From: Flagellimonas olearia
Lineage (GTDB): Bacteria > Bacteroidota > Bacteroidia > Flavobacteriales > Flavobacteriaceae
DNA: 64,000 bases
Assembly (NCBI RefSeq): GCF_009184425.1
Contig: NZ_WELG01000002.1
Span: 1,644,741 to 1,708,740 of the forward strand
Reading direction: 5' to 3'
In this document: piece by piece, positions 7,782 through 16,104 of the stretch
Numbering within the stretch: the first letter of the stretch is position 1
Layout: every line of letters begins with the position of its first letter
Program-made: the position numbers and the translations under genes
Notes under the pieces: generated by a model
What the model was told of the DNA's origin: nothing
Database searches by the model: none
The model's input: the letters and a program-made list of their open reading frames with translations, nothing else

Positions 7782-9050
7782 ATGACCTTTAAGAACACCT
7801 TGGAATTTGCCCAACAATTGGATGCGGAGGATATGCTTTCCAACTATAGGAAAGAGTTTCATTATCCGCAGGTAAACGGGAAAGATGTCATTTATTTTAC
7901 GGGAAATTCTTTGGGATTGCAGCCCAAGCGTTCACAGAAGTATGTGGATGAGGTAATGAAGGATTGGCGGGAGCTCGCCGTGGAAGGGCATTTTTATGCC
8001 GATAAACCCTGGTGGGACTATCACGAGCGGTTGGCCGAAGGCCTTTCCAAAGTAGTGGGAGCAAAGCCCGAAGAAGTTTCGGTCATGAATACCCTTACCG
8101 TGAACCTACATTTGTTGATGGTTTCCTTTTACCGGCCCACGGCAAAACGGTTCAAGATCATTTGTGAGGAAAAAGCCTTTCCGTCCGATCAGTATATGTT
8201 GCAAAGTCAGGTCCGTTTTCATGGGTTTGATCCCAATGAAGCTATCGTTGAGGTGAAAAAACGGAAGGGGGAGCATTCTTGGCGAACCGAGGATATCTTA
8301 CAGACCATTGAAGAAGTGGGGGATGAACTCGCACTGGTACTGATGGGCGGGGTCAATTACTATAACGGGCAGGTATTGGACATGAAGGCCATAACACAGG
8401 CCGGAAAGTCCGCTGGTGCTTTTGTGGGATGGGACTTGGCGCACGGTGTAGGCAATGTGAAACTGGAACTGCACGATTGGGGCGCGGACTTCGCTGCTTG
8501 GTGCAGCTATAAATACATGAACAGTGGCCCAGGGAACGCTTCGGGGATTTTTGTTAACGAGCAGTATCTCGGTCAAAAGGATATTCCGCGCTTTGAAGGA
8601 TGGTGGGGCACCAAAAAAGAAACCCGTTTCTTAATGGGGCCAGAGTTCGACCCGATTGCTTCTGCGGATGCATGGCAGTTGAGCAACCCGCCCATATTGT
8701 CATTGGCCCCATATTTGGCTTCCTTGGAACTTTTTGATGAGGTGGGTATGGACGCCCTGATTGAAAAGCAACAAAAAATAGTGGCCTATTTGGAGTTTGT
8801 CCTTCATGAGATTGATAAGCAGGTAGAAAGCTCTTTTGAAATCATTACCCCTAAGGATCGAGGCTGTCAGCTTTCCGTTTTTCTCCATGGCGAAGGCAGG
8901 TCTTTGTTTGATTATTTGATGAAGAATGGGGTGATCACGGATTGGCGGGAACCCAACGTGATCAGATTGGCACCTGCTCCTTTTTATTGCTCCTTTGCAG
9001 ATATGTATAATTTTGGCCAGATTTTAAAGCAGGGTATCCTGCAAAAGTAG
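7782..9050 (+). CDS. kynU: Kynureninase
   Basis: 422 residues, the normal length. A PLP-dependent fold-type I enzyme that cleaves L-kynurenine to anthranilate plus alanine, or 3-hydroxykynurenine to 3-hydroxyanthranilate. Family features: FTGNSLGLQPK near the N-terminus, MNTLTVNLHLLM, KAFPSDQYMLQSQ, the WDLAHGVGN aspartate/histidine region, and the Schiff-base lysine K244 in WCSYKYMNSGPG. FEGWWGTKKETRF follows, and the end is RLAPAPFYCSFADMYNF. kmo lies 5.5 kb downstream on the same strand, and the anthranilate it could release is the entry substrate of the trp operon at the other end of the window. The 3' end overlaps the convergent AraC gene by 27 bases. Confidence 0.96.
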   Translation: MTFKNTLEFAQQLDAEDMLSNYRKEFHYPQVNGKDVIYFTGNSLGLQPKRSQKYVDEVMKDWRELAVEGHFYADKPWWDYHERLAEGLSKVVGAKPEEVSVMNTLTVNLHLLMVSFYRPTAKRFKIICEEKAFPSDQYMLQSQVRFHGFDPNEAIVEVKKRKGEHSWRTEDILQTIEEVGDELALVLMGGVNYYNGQVLDMKAITQAGKSAGAFVGWDLAHGVGNVKLELHDWGADFAAWCSYKYMNSGPGNASGIFVNEQYLGQKDIPRFEGWWGTKKETRFLMGPEFDPIASADAWQLSNPPILSLAPYLASLELFDEVGMDALIEKQQKIVAYLEFVLHEIDKQVESSFEIITPKDRGCQLSVFLHGEGRSLFDYLMKNGVITDWREPNVIRLAPAPFYCSFADMYNFGQILKQGILQK

Positions 9051-9905
9051 GTTGCCATATTTCCTTTTTAGATAGGTGGAAGGCGTAGTGCCCTGATACT
9101 TTTTAAACTGTCGGGAAAAATAGGAAGGGTCATTGAACCCGGATTGGTACATGACCTCGGTGATCAAAGTGTTGTTGGTATTGAAAAATTCCAAGGCTTT
9201 ATTGATTCGGAACTCATTCACAAAGTCGATAAAGGTACGTTGGGTCATTTTTTTAAAGAATCTGCAGAACGAATTTGAGGTAAGGCCCAACTGGGTTGAA
9301 ATTTCAACTAAGGAAATGGTGCCTGAATAGTGCTCGTTCACATATTCAAAGATTTCCTCCAATCTTTTGATGTCATCCTTTTTGAAGTTGTCCAAGGCAA
9401 AATTATCAAATAAAGGTTCATAAGAAGTCTCCCGGGACAAGTGGTTCAATATAGAGAGTAGGTTGATCAATTTGCCTTGATGGTCCAAATCCCCGAACCG
9501 TTCAAAATCGGGCCCAAGCCTATTGTGGACCTCTGGACCAAAGACCAAGCCCTGTTTCGATTTTCGAATTAGGGCATTGATTTTGCCCAACTCGGGAAAA
9601 ATCTTGAGTTTCTCCTCCAGAAACTCTTTTTTGAATTGGATTACGATCTCTAGGTTGTCCACATGATCTCTATTGCCAAAATCGGCATGGGGAATGTTTC
9701 CTCCCAAAAAAACCAAAACACCGTTGGAGTAAGCTTTCTTTTGTGAACCAATGCGTAATATTCCTGAACCATTCTTTACATAAACCATTTCATATTCAGG
9801 GTGGACATGCCAACCTGCAGATGCACAATGGTTTTCATTGGCATAAGATTCAATTTTTAAGGAGGTGTCTACGGCAACATTGATGGATTCCAATATGGGC
9901 TTCAT
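9024..9905 (-). CDS. AraC-family regulator with N-terminal cupin domain
   Basis: 293 residues. Residues ~10-110 form a cupin ligand-sensing domain (GWHVHPEYEMVYVKNGSG, LVFLGGNIPHADFGN). Residues ~190-290 hold the two-helix-turn-helix AraC DNA-binding domain (ISLVEISTQLGLTSNSFCRFFKKM and the signature FNDPSYFSRQFKKYQGTTPSTYLK). It is divergent from an MFS transporter (122 bases between starts), the standard arrangement for a regulator and its target. A 21-bp-spaced direct repeat lies between them. The inducer is unknown; a link to kynurenine is possible only by proximity. The 3' end overlaps kynU. Confidence 0.92.
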   Translation of the reverse strand: MKPILESINVAVDTSLKIESYANENHCASAGWHVHPEYEMVYVKNGSGILRIGSQKKAYSNGVLVFLGGNIPHADFGNRDHVDNLEIVIQFKKEFLEEKLKIFPELGKINALIRKSKQGLVFGPEVHNRLGPDFERFGDLDHQGKLINLLSILNHLSRETSYEPLFDNFALDNFKKDDIKRLEEIFEYVNEHYSGTISLVEISTQLGLTSNSFCRFFKKMTQRTFIDFVNEFRINKALEFFNTNNTLITEVMYQSGFNDPSYFSRQFKKYQGTTPSTYLKRKYGNLLLQDTLL

Positions 9906-9946
9906 AAAGTAAAATTACCAAAAACTGTAAATATTATATTCATTTA

Positions 9947-9974
9947 GGAATAAATCATTTTAGTATTGGAATAA
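9947..9974. promoter_or_regulatory. Direct repeat, candidate AraC-type operator
   Basis: GGAATAA occurs at 9947-9953 and again at 9968-9974, start-to-start distance 21 bp (two helical turns). AraC-family proteins commonly bind two direct half-sites 21 bp apart. The pair lies between the divergent AraC and MFS genes, 53 bases before the MFS start. The short A+T-rich match makes chance possible. Confidence 0.35.
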
Positions 9975-10027
9975 TATGGGCAAGTCAAATAGAATTAGGA
10001 TGCTTTAATTTGTAGGGACTATATCTT

Positions 10028-11176
10028 ATGAAATCACTAGCGCTTATTTTTTCCAACCCTAGGTATTTTGCCCCGGCCTGGGTTTTTACCAGTCTTAATA
10101 TTTGGTTTGGCACTTGGGCCATTTATATACCTACCGTAAAGGAAAAACTGGGTATAGATAAAGCTGATTTGGGTATTGCCCTTTTCTGTCTGTCCCTTGG
10201 GGTCTTCACCATTTTTCCCATGGCATCCAAGATTATTAACCGATTGGGTGTTGGAAAAGCCACTTGGGTAGGGGTACTCTGTACAAGCTGTGCGGCCATG
10301 TTGCCCTTGATGGCTCCCAGCTATCCGATTTTAATGGGAAGTCTTTTTGTTTTTGGGTCCTGCACTGGATTTACAGATATCTCCATGAACACCTTGGTGA
10401 CCGAAATTGAGAAAGAGGATAAGAAAAATTTCATGTCTGCAGCCCATGGTTTCTTTAGTTTGGGTGGAATTTTGGTGGGCTTGGGGAGTTTTCTCATCCC
10501 AATTATTGGAAACCCTGTCCTTCACATGGGTCTTACGGTGACAGTGGTCTTGATAGTGAATTTGATTTTCTATAAAAACTACATCCACATTGTAGCTGCC
10601 CCAGTGGAAAAGGAGCCTTTCAGTCTAAAATTGTTCAAGCCTCTTTTGTTGTTGGGCATTATAGGCTTTGTTTCCATGGGAAGCGAAGGTGCCATCATAG
10701 ATTGGAGCGGGCTTTACCTGAAAGAGGTCACATTGGCCCCAGAGATGCTAATCGGTTCAGGTTTTTTGGCCTTTTCCACGGCCATGACCCTCGGACGTTT
10801 TTTGGGAGATGGTATCAGTGCCCGGATAGGGTCGGTTAAGATTCTTGGTTTGGGTGCATTGGTGGCCATTGGTGGATATGCGCTGGTACTTTCAGGACAA
10901 ACGATACCTGCCATTGTTGGTTTTGCTTTCAATGGTCTTGGGTTTTCAGTAATGGTTCCCGAACTGTTCAGGATTGGGGGCAATGTAAAAGGGGTAGATT
11001 CCGCACAAGGCGTTTCCTTTATTGCAGGGACAGGGTATTCGGGTTTCTTGGTAGGGCCTGTGATTTTAGGTTTTTTGGCAGAACAGGCCTCTTTGGTGCA
11101 TAGCTTTTATGTGTTATTGGCCTGCGTGTTGCTGGTATTGGGGATTACATTCTTTCTCCATAAAACCCGAAAATAG
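10028..11176 (+). CDS. MFS transporter (YbjJ/FucP-like)
   Basis: 382 residues, nearly all hydrophobic, with about 12 predicted membrane helices. The N-terminal half contains TSLNIWFGTWAIYIPTVKEKLGIDKADLGIALF, resembling the first helix pair of the YbjJ-like MFS group; later MGSEGAIIDWSGLYL and GFAFNGLGFSVMVPELFRIGG match the same group. The transported compound cannot be read from the sequence. It is divergent from an AraC/cupin regulator that probably controls it. The stop is 9 bases from the stop of the convergent lipoprotein gene, with no clear terminator between them. Confidence 0.88.
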   Translation: MKSLALIFSNPRYFAPAWVFTSLNIWFGTWAIYIPTVKEKLGIDKADLGIALFCLSLGVFTIFPMASKIINRLGVGKATWVGVLCTSCAAMLPLMAPSYPILMGSLFVFGSCTGFTDISMNTLVTEIEKEDKKNFMSAAHGFFSLGGILVGLGSFLIPIIGNPVLHMGLTVTVVLIVNLIFYKNYIHIVAAPVEKEPFSLKLFKPLLLLGIIGFVSMGSEGAIIDWSGLYLKEVTLAPEMLIGSGFLAFSTAMTLGRFLGDGISARIGSVKILGLGALVAIGGYALVLSGQTIPAIVGFAFNGLGFSVMVPELFRIGGNVKGVDSAQGVSFIAGTGYSGFLVGPVILGFLAEQASLVHSFYVLLACVLLVLGITFFLHKTRK

Positions 11177-11185
11177 GGAGTTCAA

Positions 11186-11863
11186 TTACTGCACTTTCAA
11201 TTGCGAGAAATAGAGATGGAAACTACCATCGGCCTTTTTGTGGCTCCTTGAAATTTGCATGCCATTGATTTCCGCATAATCTTCCCAAGTAGTAGTAAGC
11301 GAGGGCTCTTCCTGATTGGCTTTTCGATAGGTCCACTCTCGGATGATATAGTCGTCCTTGAAATAAAAATCATAAGCGTCTCCTGGGGTATATCCACCAT
11401 CACTGGAGTACACAATGGTCAATTTTTGCATGTTTTCCCCACTTATGGGGGCTTTTTCGCTCATGGAATGTCCAAAAGAATAGTTGCCGGCATCCCATAC
11501 AAGATTAAACGGAGCCAGTAGCCAGTATTTATCATTGATAAACCCTCCATTGGTTTTTTGGGCAATACTGTCCATGGACTTTCGATTGTAGGTCAAGGTG
11601 TCGGCCCCAGATATAGCGGTGACCTCATTCTCCTTGGTTTTCCAGACCCAACTGCGTTCAAAATGGGTACTGTCCCTATCCACATTGAACATAAAGTCAA
11701 TTTGGTTCACCGATTTCCAATTGGCCAACCCATGCGCATCGGCAATCAACTCAGGAATGTTTTTTTCTGGGGTGGCTTCAACGGTGCTTGGCGTTTTGGG
11801 TTCGGTTTTGCAGCCTATGAAAATGGCCAAAACAAAAATGCTGAGTAGGGATAGGGTCTTCAT
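11186..11863 (-). CDS. Conserved lipoprotein (DUF6503-like)
   Basis: 225 residues with a lipoprotein signal (LSIFVLAIFIGC, acylated Cys18) followed by a low-complexity linker. The body has beta-strand character: WKSVNQIDFMFNVDRD, RSWVWKTKENEV, DKYWLLAPFNLVWDAGNY, DGGYTPGDAYDFYFKDDY, IREWTYRKAN. It resembles flavobacterial lipoproteins that I associate with DUF6503, although I cannot confirm the family here. No active site is apparent. Convergent with the MFS gene and divergent from the ECF sigma gene (103 bases between starts). Confidence 0.75.
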   Translation of the reverse strand: MKTLSLLSIFVLAIFIGCKTEPKTPSTVEATPEKNIPELIADAHGLANWKSVNQIDFMFNVDRDSTHFERSWVWKTKENEVTAISGADTLTYNRKSMDSIAQKTNGGFINDKYWLLAPFNLVWDAGNYSFGHSMSEKAPISGENMQKLTIVYSSDGGYTPGDAYDFYFKDDYIIREWTYRKANQEEPSLTTTWEDYAEINGMQISRSHKKADGSFHLYFSQLKVQ

Positions 11864-11966
11864 GTCTGGTTTTTAATCAAATATACCATGTTTTTAACTT
11901 ATCTTGCGCCCCATTTTTTGATAAGGATCGATTGGATAGGTCGACGTAAAACTAAATAACCTGGGT

Positions 11967-12596
11967 GTGACTTTTTTCAAAAAGCTGTTTCTAATACTTA
12001 TAAGTAACCCCGACAAGGAATATTTGGAAACGGAAGACCATTATGCCCATCTATCTGATGAGGAATTAGTGAAGCGTATTGTGGCGAGCAACGACCCTTT
12101 GTTATTTGAGAGGTTGTACGATCGCTATGCAAAAATGGTATACAACAAATGCTATGGATTTGCCAACTCTGATGATGAGGCAGAAGACTTGACCCAGGAT
12201 GTTTTTTTACAGCTCTTCATTAAATTGAAGATGTTTAAGGGAAAATCTAAATTTTCAACATGGTTATATTCCTTCACCTACAACTTTTGTGTCAATTACG
12301 TCAACCGGAACAAACAACGGAAGATAAGAGATCAATCCATTCCCGTGGAAGATACAGAATATAAACTTTCCGAAGAGGTCCCGGATGAAAGTCTCTATGA
12401 AATGAAGGCCGACAAGCTCAAGAAAGCCTTGGAGCTTATTGCGCCAGAGGATAAATCAATTATGCTGTTGAAATATCAGGACGGAGCATCTATCAAGGAC
12501 CTTGTGGGTATTATGGAGATCGGGGAAAGTGCGGTAAAGATGCGGTTGAAGCGAGCAAAGGAAAAACTATTGGAAATCTATAACACCCTGCAATAG
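11967..12596 (+). CDS. ECF-type RNA polymerase sigma factor
   Basis: 209 residues from a GTG start. Sigma region 2 spans ~45-115 (LLFERLYDRYAKMVYNKCYGF, DEAEDLTQDVFLQLFIKL, STWLYSFTYNFCVNYVNRN) and region 4 ~150-205 (APEDKSIMLLKYQDGASIKDLVGIMEIGESAVKMRLKRAKEKL). Between them is an acidic linker. It would direct RNA polymerase to a small stress or envelope regulon. The next gene starts immediately after its stop and encodes a 62-residue protein, not an ordinary anti-sigma factor, and an MscS channel follows. That makes a likely operon sigma - small protein - channel. Confidence 0.93.
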   Translation: MTFFKKLFLILISNPDKEYLETEDHYAHLSDEELVKRIVASNDPLLFERLYDRYAKMVYNKCYGFANSDDEAEDLTQDVFLQLFIKLKMFKGKSKFSTWLYSFTYNFCVNYVNRNKQRKIRDQSIPVEDTEYKLSEEVPDESLYEMKADKLKKALELIAPEDKSIMLLKYQDGASIKDLVGIMEIGESAVKMRLKRAKEKLLEIYNTLQ

Positions 12597-12785
12597 ATGG
12601 CAAAGAAAGAAAGGAATCCGTTTAAGCAACTGGAGGCGTCCCTGAGGGAAGCCCCTCCGGGAATGAAGAAAAAGGTCATGAACGACATTGCTGCGGCGAA
12701 GTTGATCATGGACATGGCATCCCTTTTTTCCATTAATGTTGGAAGTGCTTTGCGAAAATTGTTCAGGACACTGGGAGAACACTAA
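12597..12785 (+). CDS. Small conserved protein following the ECF sigma factor
   Basis: 62 residues. The ATG directly abuts the sigma stop codon (TAG-ATG), so translation is very likely coupled. It is soluble and basic at the N-terminus (MAKKERNPFKQLEASLREAPPG), with helical stretches KKKVMNDIAAAKLIMDMASLF and GSALRKLFRTLG. The start resembles the N-terminus of anti-sigma-like proteins after ECF genes, but there is no zinc-binding HxxxCxxC motif and no membrane helix. The function is unknown; regulation of the sigma factor is an inference from position. Confidence 0.7.
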   Translation: MAKKERNPFKQLEASLREAPPGMKKKVMNDIAAAKLIMDMASLFSINVGSALRKLFRTLGEH

Positions 12786-12824
12786 GAAGAAGAATACTAA
12801 GAAGAACACTATAAAGCTATATGT

Positions 12825-13652
12825 ATGGAAACACTAAGTAATTGGAAGAACGTTACTTTGGGCTCACTTTCTTCAATGGGGAAGAACATTGGTGCTGCCC
12901 TTCCCAAGATTGTGGGGGCCATTGCCATCCTTATTTTGGGATGGTTGATCATTAAGATTGTACTTTTTATTTTGGGCAAGATCTTAAAATTGGCCAAAAT
13001 GGATGCCTTGAGTGAGCGTATCAATGAAATGGACCTTTTGGGCAATGGAAAGTTTAATATCGACATCGTCAAGATTACCCTTGGGTTTGTAAAGTGGTTG
13101 TTGCTGTTGGTCTTTTTTATTGTGGCCGCCGATATCCTGGATTGGGGAATCATCTCTACCGAAATTGGCAACTTGCTGCGTTATTTACCCAGATTGTTCA
13201 CGGCTTTGGTATTGTTTACCATTGGGCTGTATTTGGGCAGCATAGTGAAAAATGCCATTAAAAATCTGTTCGAATCATTCGAGTTTGGAGGGGGTAAAAT
13301 CATAAGTGGGCTTATGTTCTATGTAATTGTCATTTTCATGTCGATTACTGCTTTGAACCAAGCTGGGGTAGACACTACCATCATTACCAACAATATTACC
13401 TTGATCATGGGGTCTTTTCTATTGGCCTTTGCGCTAGGGCTTGGTCTTGGGTCTAGGGAAATTGTGGCTGATCTTTTACGGTCTTTCTACACCCGTAAAA
13501 ACTATGCTGTTGGGGATAAGGTCGTTATTGGGGAGGACAGTGGCATTATTGAGGCCATTGAGAACAACAGTTTGACCTTAGTGACCAAGAAGGGAAAGTT
13601 TGTGATTCCGATTAAAGATGTGGTATCGCAAAAGGTGGAAATAAAGTCGTAA
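12825..13652 (+). CDS. Small-conductance mechanosensitive channel (MscS family)
   Basis: 275 residues with 4-5 membrane segments (AIAILILGWLIIKIVLFIL, FVKWLLLLVFFIVAADIL, LFTALVLFTIGLYLG, ISGLMFYVIVIFMSITAL). A Gly/Ala-rich pore-type helix (GSFLLAFALGLGLGSREIVADLL) and the MscS beta domain (YAVGDKVVIGEDSGIIEAIENNSLTLVTKKGKFVIPIKDVV) complete the family plan, but the large C-terminal vestibule is short. It should release solutes on hypo-osmotic shock. It lies 39 bases after the sigma/small-protein pair, suggesting an envelope-tension theme for the operon. Confidence 0.9.
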   Translation: METLSNWKNVTLGSLSSMGKNIGAALPKIVGAIAILILGWLIIKIVLFILGKILKLAKMDALSERINEMDLLGNGKFNIDIVKITLGFVKWLLLLVFFIVAADILDWGIISTEIGNLLRYLPRLFTALVLFTIGLYLGSIVKNAIKNLFESFEFGGGKIISGLMFYVIVIFMSITALNQAGVDTTIITNNITLIMGSFLLAFALGLGLGSREIVADLLRSFYTRKNYAVGDKVVIGEDSGIIEAIENNSLTLVTKKGKFVIPIKDVVSQKVEIKS

Positions 13653-13708
13653 AACAGCAATTGGGACAAAGTAGTTTCATTTGAACCACAACTTCCTTGG
13701 AATTTGAT

Positions 13709-13716
13709 TATTTTTG
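13709..13716 (+). promoter_or_regulatory. -7 promoter box of clpP
   Basis: TATTTTTG is a full TAnnTTTG match, 20 bases before the clpP ATG. The nearest upstream TTG (13681) is 25 bases away, longer than usual. Confidence 0.4.
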
Positions 13717-13736
13717 AAACTTTCAAGACATAAAAA

Positions 13737-14285
13737 ATGAGTTCAAAAAAAGGAAAGGTTCAAGAATTGATTCAGGAAAAACTTCTGGAAGAGCGTAAAG
13801 TGTTTTTATGGGGCATGGTGGATGATGATTCGGCGAAACATGTCATAGACCGCTTGCTCTATCTGGATTTGCAGAACAATAAGGAAATCCAATTGATCAT
13901 CAATAGCCCTGGAGGCTATGTGACCTCTGGTTTTGCCATTTACGATACCATCAAACAAATTAAAAGCCCTGTATCCACCGTATGTTCCGGTTTGGCGGCG
14001 TCCATGGGCTCCATTCTACTTTCGGTAGGAGAAAAGGGAAGAAGGTTCATTCAACCCCATGCCCGGGTAATGATCCACCAACCCAGTGGAGGTGCCAGGG
14101 GACAAGCTTCCAATATAGAGATCCAGGCCAAGGAAATTATAAAGACCAAGGAGTTGGGTGCCCAAATTTTGGCAGACAACTGTGGCCAATCATTCGAAAA
14201 AGTGATGAAAGATTTTGATCGCGATTATTGGATGGGCGCCGAAGAGTCCGTGGAGTACGGTATTGTGGATGGAATCCTAGAGTAG
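13737..14285 (+). CDS. clpP: ClpP-family serine protease
   Basis: 182 residues. The Ser-His-Asp triad is visible: S89 in GLAASMGSILL, H114 in VMIHQPSGG, and an Asp in DFDRDYWM (probably D163). LIINSPGGYVTSGFAIYDTI is the substrate-groove/oxyanion strand. It degrades unfolded proteins in the cytoplasm with a Clp ATPase. No clpX or tig is adjacent, unlike the usual clpP-clpX arrangement, so this may be a second, stand-alone ClpP. A strong terminator follows. Confidence 0.92.
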   Translation: MSSKKGKVQELIQEKLLEERKVFLWGMVDDDSAKHVIDRLLYLDLQNNKEIQLIINSPGGYVTSGFAIYDTIKQIKSPVSTVCSGLAASMGSILLSVGEKGRRFIQPHARVMIHQPSGGARGQASNIEIQAKEIIKTKELGAQILADNCGQSFEKVMKDFDRDYWMGAEESVEYGIVDGILE

Positions 14286-14303
14286 GACAAACATATCAAA
14301 CGG

Positions 14304-14340
14304 AAAAAAGTCCTTCGCAACTTTTTGTGAAGGACTTTTT
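14304..14340 (+). terminator. Intrinsic terminator after clpP
   Basis: AAAAAGTCCTTCGCAA pairs with TTGTGAAGGACTTTTT (one wobble pair) around CTTT, giving a long A/T-flanked stem. The flanks supply T-runs in both directions, so it could work bidirectionally. The stretch 14341-14503 that follows is A+T-rich and holds no gene that I can see. Confidence 0.85.
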
Positions 14341-14503
14341 GCATATATATGGACGCCTAAGCGGAATATTCAATATATATACGGCAAGAGTGGTACCAAA
14401 AGTTTTTAAGGAAGTGTTAAAAATTGGTTTTGTTGTTTTAAGGTTGTCCACTGTATGGGATTATATGGTACCTCCCTTTTAAAGGAAAACGTGTTAAATT
14501 CCG

Positions 14504-14511
14504 TATTTTTG
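14504..14511 (+). promoter_or_regulatory. -7 promoter box of kmo
   Basis: TATTTTTG matches TAnnTTTG fully, 32 bases before the kmo ATG. The identical octamer stands before kynU. No TTG at the standard -33 distance. Confidence 0.4.
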
Positions 14512-14543
14512 AAGTCTAACTACAATGGGCCCAGCGGGCATTT

Positions 14544-15893
14544 ATGACACAGACTTCAAAAAATATAGCCATCATCGGTTCTGGATTGGTGGGTTCGCTT
14601 TTGGCTATTTACCTTCGAAAAAAAGGCCATTCCATAACAGTTTTTGATAGAAGACCGGATATTAGGACCATTGAGTTCTCAGGAAGGTCCATTAATCTGG
14701 CCATGAGTAATAGGGGCTGGCGATCCTTGCAGAAAGTGGGATTGGAAGATTCCATCAAGGAAATAGCCATTCCGTTGGACAAGCGGGCCATGCATGTGAA
14801 TGATAAGCCGGTCTATTTCCAAAAGTATGGGAAAGATGGGGAGGCCATTTGGTCTATTTCCAGAGGTATCCTTAATAAACGTATGATTGATCTGGCCGAA
14901 GAGGCCGGTGCAGAGTTTCGGTTCAATGAGAAAGTATGGGATGTAAACCTCCCAGAAGCCAAGATCTATACCGGGGAATCGGAGAAGAGTGAATGGAAGG
15001 AATACCAGTACGACCTTATTTTTGGTTGTGATGGGGCCTTTTCACGGGTACGCCATAAAATGCAACGCCGCAGTAGGTTTGACTACTCCCAAGATTTTTT
15101 GGATGTGGGCTATAAGGAACTGACCATCCCGGCCAATGCGGATGGGACCCATAAACTGGATAAAAACTCCTTTCACATTTGGCCTAGGGGCAAGTTTATG
15201 CTTATAGCCATGCCCAATATTGATGGTAGTTTTACCTGTACCCTCTTTTTACCTTTCGAGGGAGAGGTGTCTTTTGAGAAGATTACGACACCGGAAGAAG
15301 CCAAGGCATTTTTCAAGGAATATTTTCCCAATGTAAAAAATGAGATTGAAAACCTGTCCCAGGACTTTTTCAAGAATCCTACCAGTGCCATGGTCACCAT
15401 GAAGTGCTATCCGTGGACCTATTGGAACAAAGTGGCCTTGGTGGGGGATTCTGCCCATGCCATTGTGCCTTTTTACGGACAGGGCATGAACGCTGGTTTC
15501 GAGGATATTTATGAACTCAACGAGCTTATGGAGACCCATGGGGATGATTGGGACGTGATTTTCTCTGAATACCAAAAGACCCGGAAGCCCAACGCGGATG
15601 CCATCGCAGAGCTCAGTTACCGCAATTTTGTGGAGATGAGTAGCAAGACGGCCAATCCCAAATTTTTGTTGCAGAAAAAGATTGAAAAATGGTTTGCCTC
15701 AAAACATCCTGATAAATGGGTCCCGGTCTATAGCCGGGTAACCTTCTCGGACCGGCCTTATGCGGAGGCCTTGGCCATTGGGGATAGGCAAGAAGCCATT
15801 ATGCGACAAGTAATGCAATTGCCCAGCATTGAAGAAAAATGGGACTCCAAAGAGGTGGAGGATAAAATACTGGACCTTTTGAGAGCGGTTTAG
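14544..15893 (+). CDS. kmo: Kynurenine 3-monooxygenase
   Basis: 449 residues. FAD-dependent aromatic hydroxylase that makes 3-hydroxykynurenine from L-kynurenine with NADPH and O2. The dinucleotide fold is at the start (IAIIGSGLVGSLLAIYLRKKGHSITVFDRR), RSINLAMSNRGW is the family's characteristic loop, YDLIFGCDGAFSRVRHKM is the DG motif, and GDSAHAIVPFYGQGMNAGFED is the second FAD motif, with the PFYGQG signature of this enzyme. The C-terminal helix region (from about VEMSSKTANPKFLLQKKIEKW) is the usual one. Together with kynU it implies a route from kynurenine to 3-hydroxyanthranilate, feeding quinolinate/NAD synthesis or breakdown. The tryptophan dioxygenase and formamidase are not in this window. 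Confidence 0.95.
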   Translation: MTQTSKNIAIIGSGLVGSLLAIYLRKKGHSITVFDRRPDIRTIEFSGRSINLAMSNRGWRSLQKVGLEDSIKEIAIPLDKRAMHVNDKPVYFQKYGKDGEAIWSISRGILNKRMIDLAEEAGAEFRFNEKVWDVNLPEAKIYTGESEKSEWKEYQYDLIFGCDGAFSRVRHKMQRRSRFDYSQDFLDVGYKELTIPANADGTHKLDKNSFHIWPRGKFMLIAMPNIDGSFTCTLFLPFEGEVSFEKITTPEEAKAFFKEYFPNVKNEIENLSQDFFKNPTSAMVTMKCYPWTYWNKVALVGDSAHAIVPFYGQGMNAGFEDIYELNELMETHGDDWDVIFSEYQKTRKPNADAIAELSYRNFVEMSSKTANPKFLLQKKIEKWFASKHPDKWVPVYSRVTFSDRPYAEALAIGDRQEAIMRQVMQLPSIEEKWDSKEVEDKILDLLRAV

Positions 15894-15983
15894 GGAATGG
15901 TATGTTGTGTTGGGAGAAGTTTAGAGCTCCAGTATGACACTAATGCCACGAATTTTTGATACCATGATGCTATGATTGTCTGG

Positions 15984-16049
15984 GATCATTTCGACCGAAT
16001 GGGAGAAATCTATTTTTAAGAGATTTTCCAATCACTTTGCTCATTCCGA
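15984..16049. repeat. Decayed palindromic element downstream of kmo
   Basis: Read on the minus strand this stretch runs CGGAATGAGCAAAGTGATTG, then GAAAATCTC, a spacer, AGATTTCTC and TCGAAATGATC. The intact element at 57557-57648 reads ATGAGCGAAGTGATTGAGGA, ATCTC, spacer, AGATTTCTC and TCGAAATGAC. The order and wording agree, but the GACTGCGCTC core is missing here, so this is a shortened, mutated copy. The rest of the 15894-16056 gap shows nothing else. Confidence 0.5.
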
Positions 16050-16056
16050 ATAACAC

Positions 16057-16084
16057 AAAAAAAGCCACCTTTTAGGTGGCTTAT
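16057..16084 (-). terminator. Intrinsic terminator of the Nif3/zinc-ribbon-like unit
   Basis: AAGCCACCT and AGGTGGCTT form a 9-bp stem around three bases. On the minus strand it is followed by seven T. It lies 20 bases past the stop of the coiled-coil gene and may also stop kmo transcription coming from the other side. Confidence 0.8.
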
Positions 16085-16104
16085 ATTTTTATGCAGTGCA
16101 GTTG

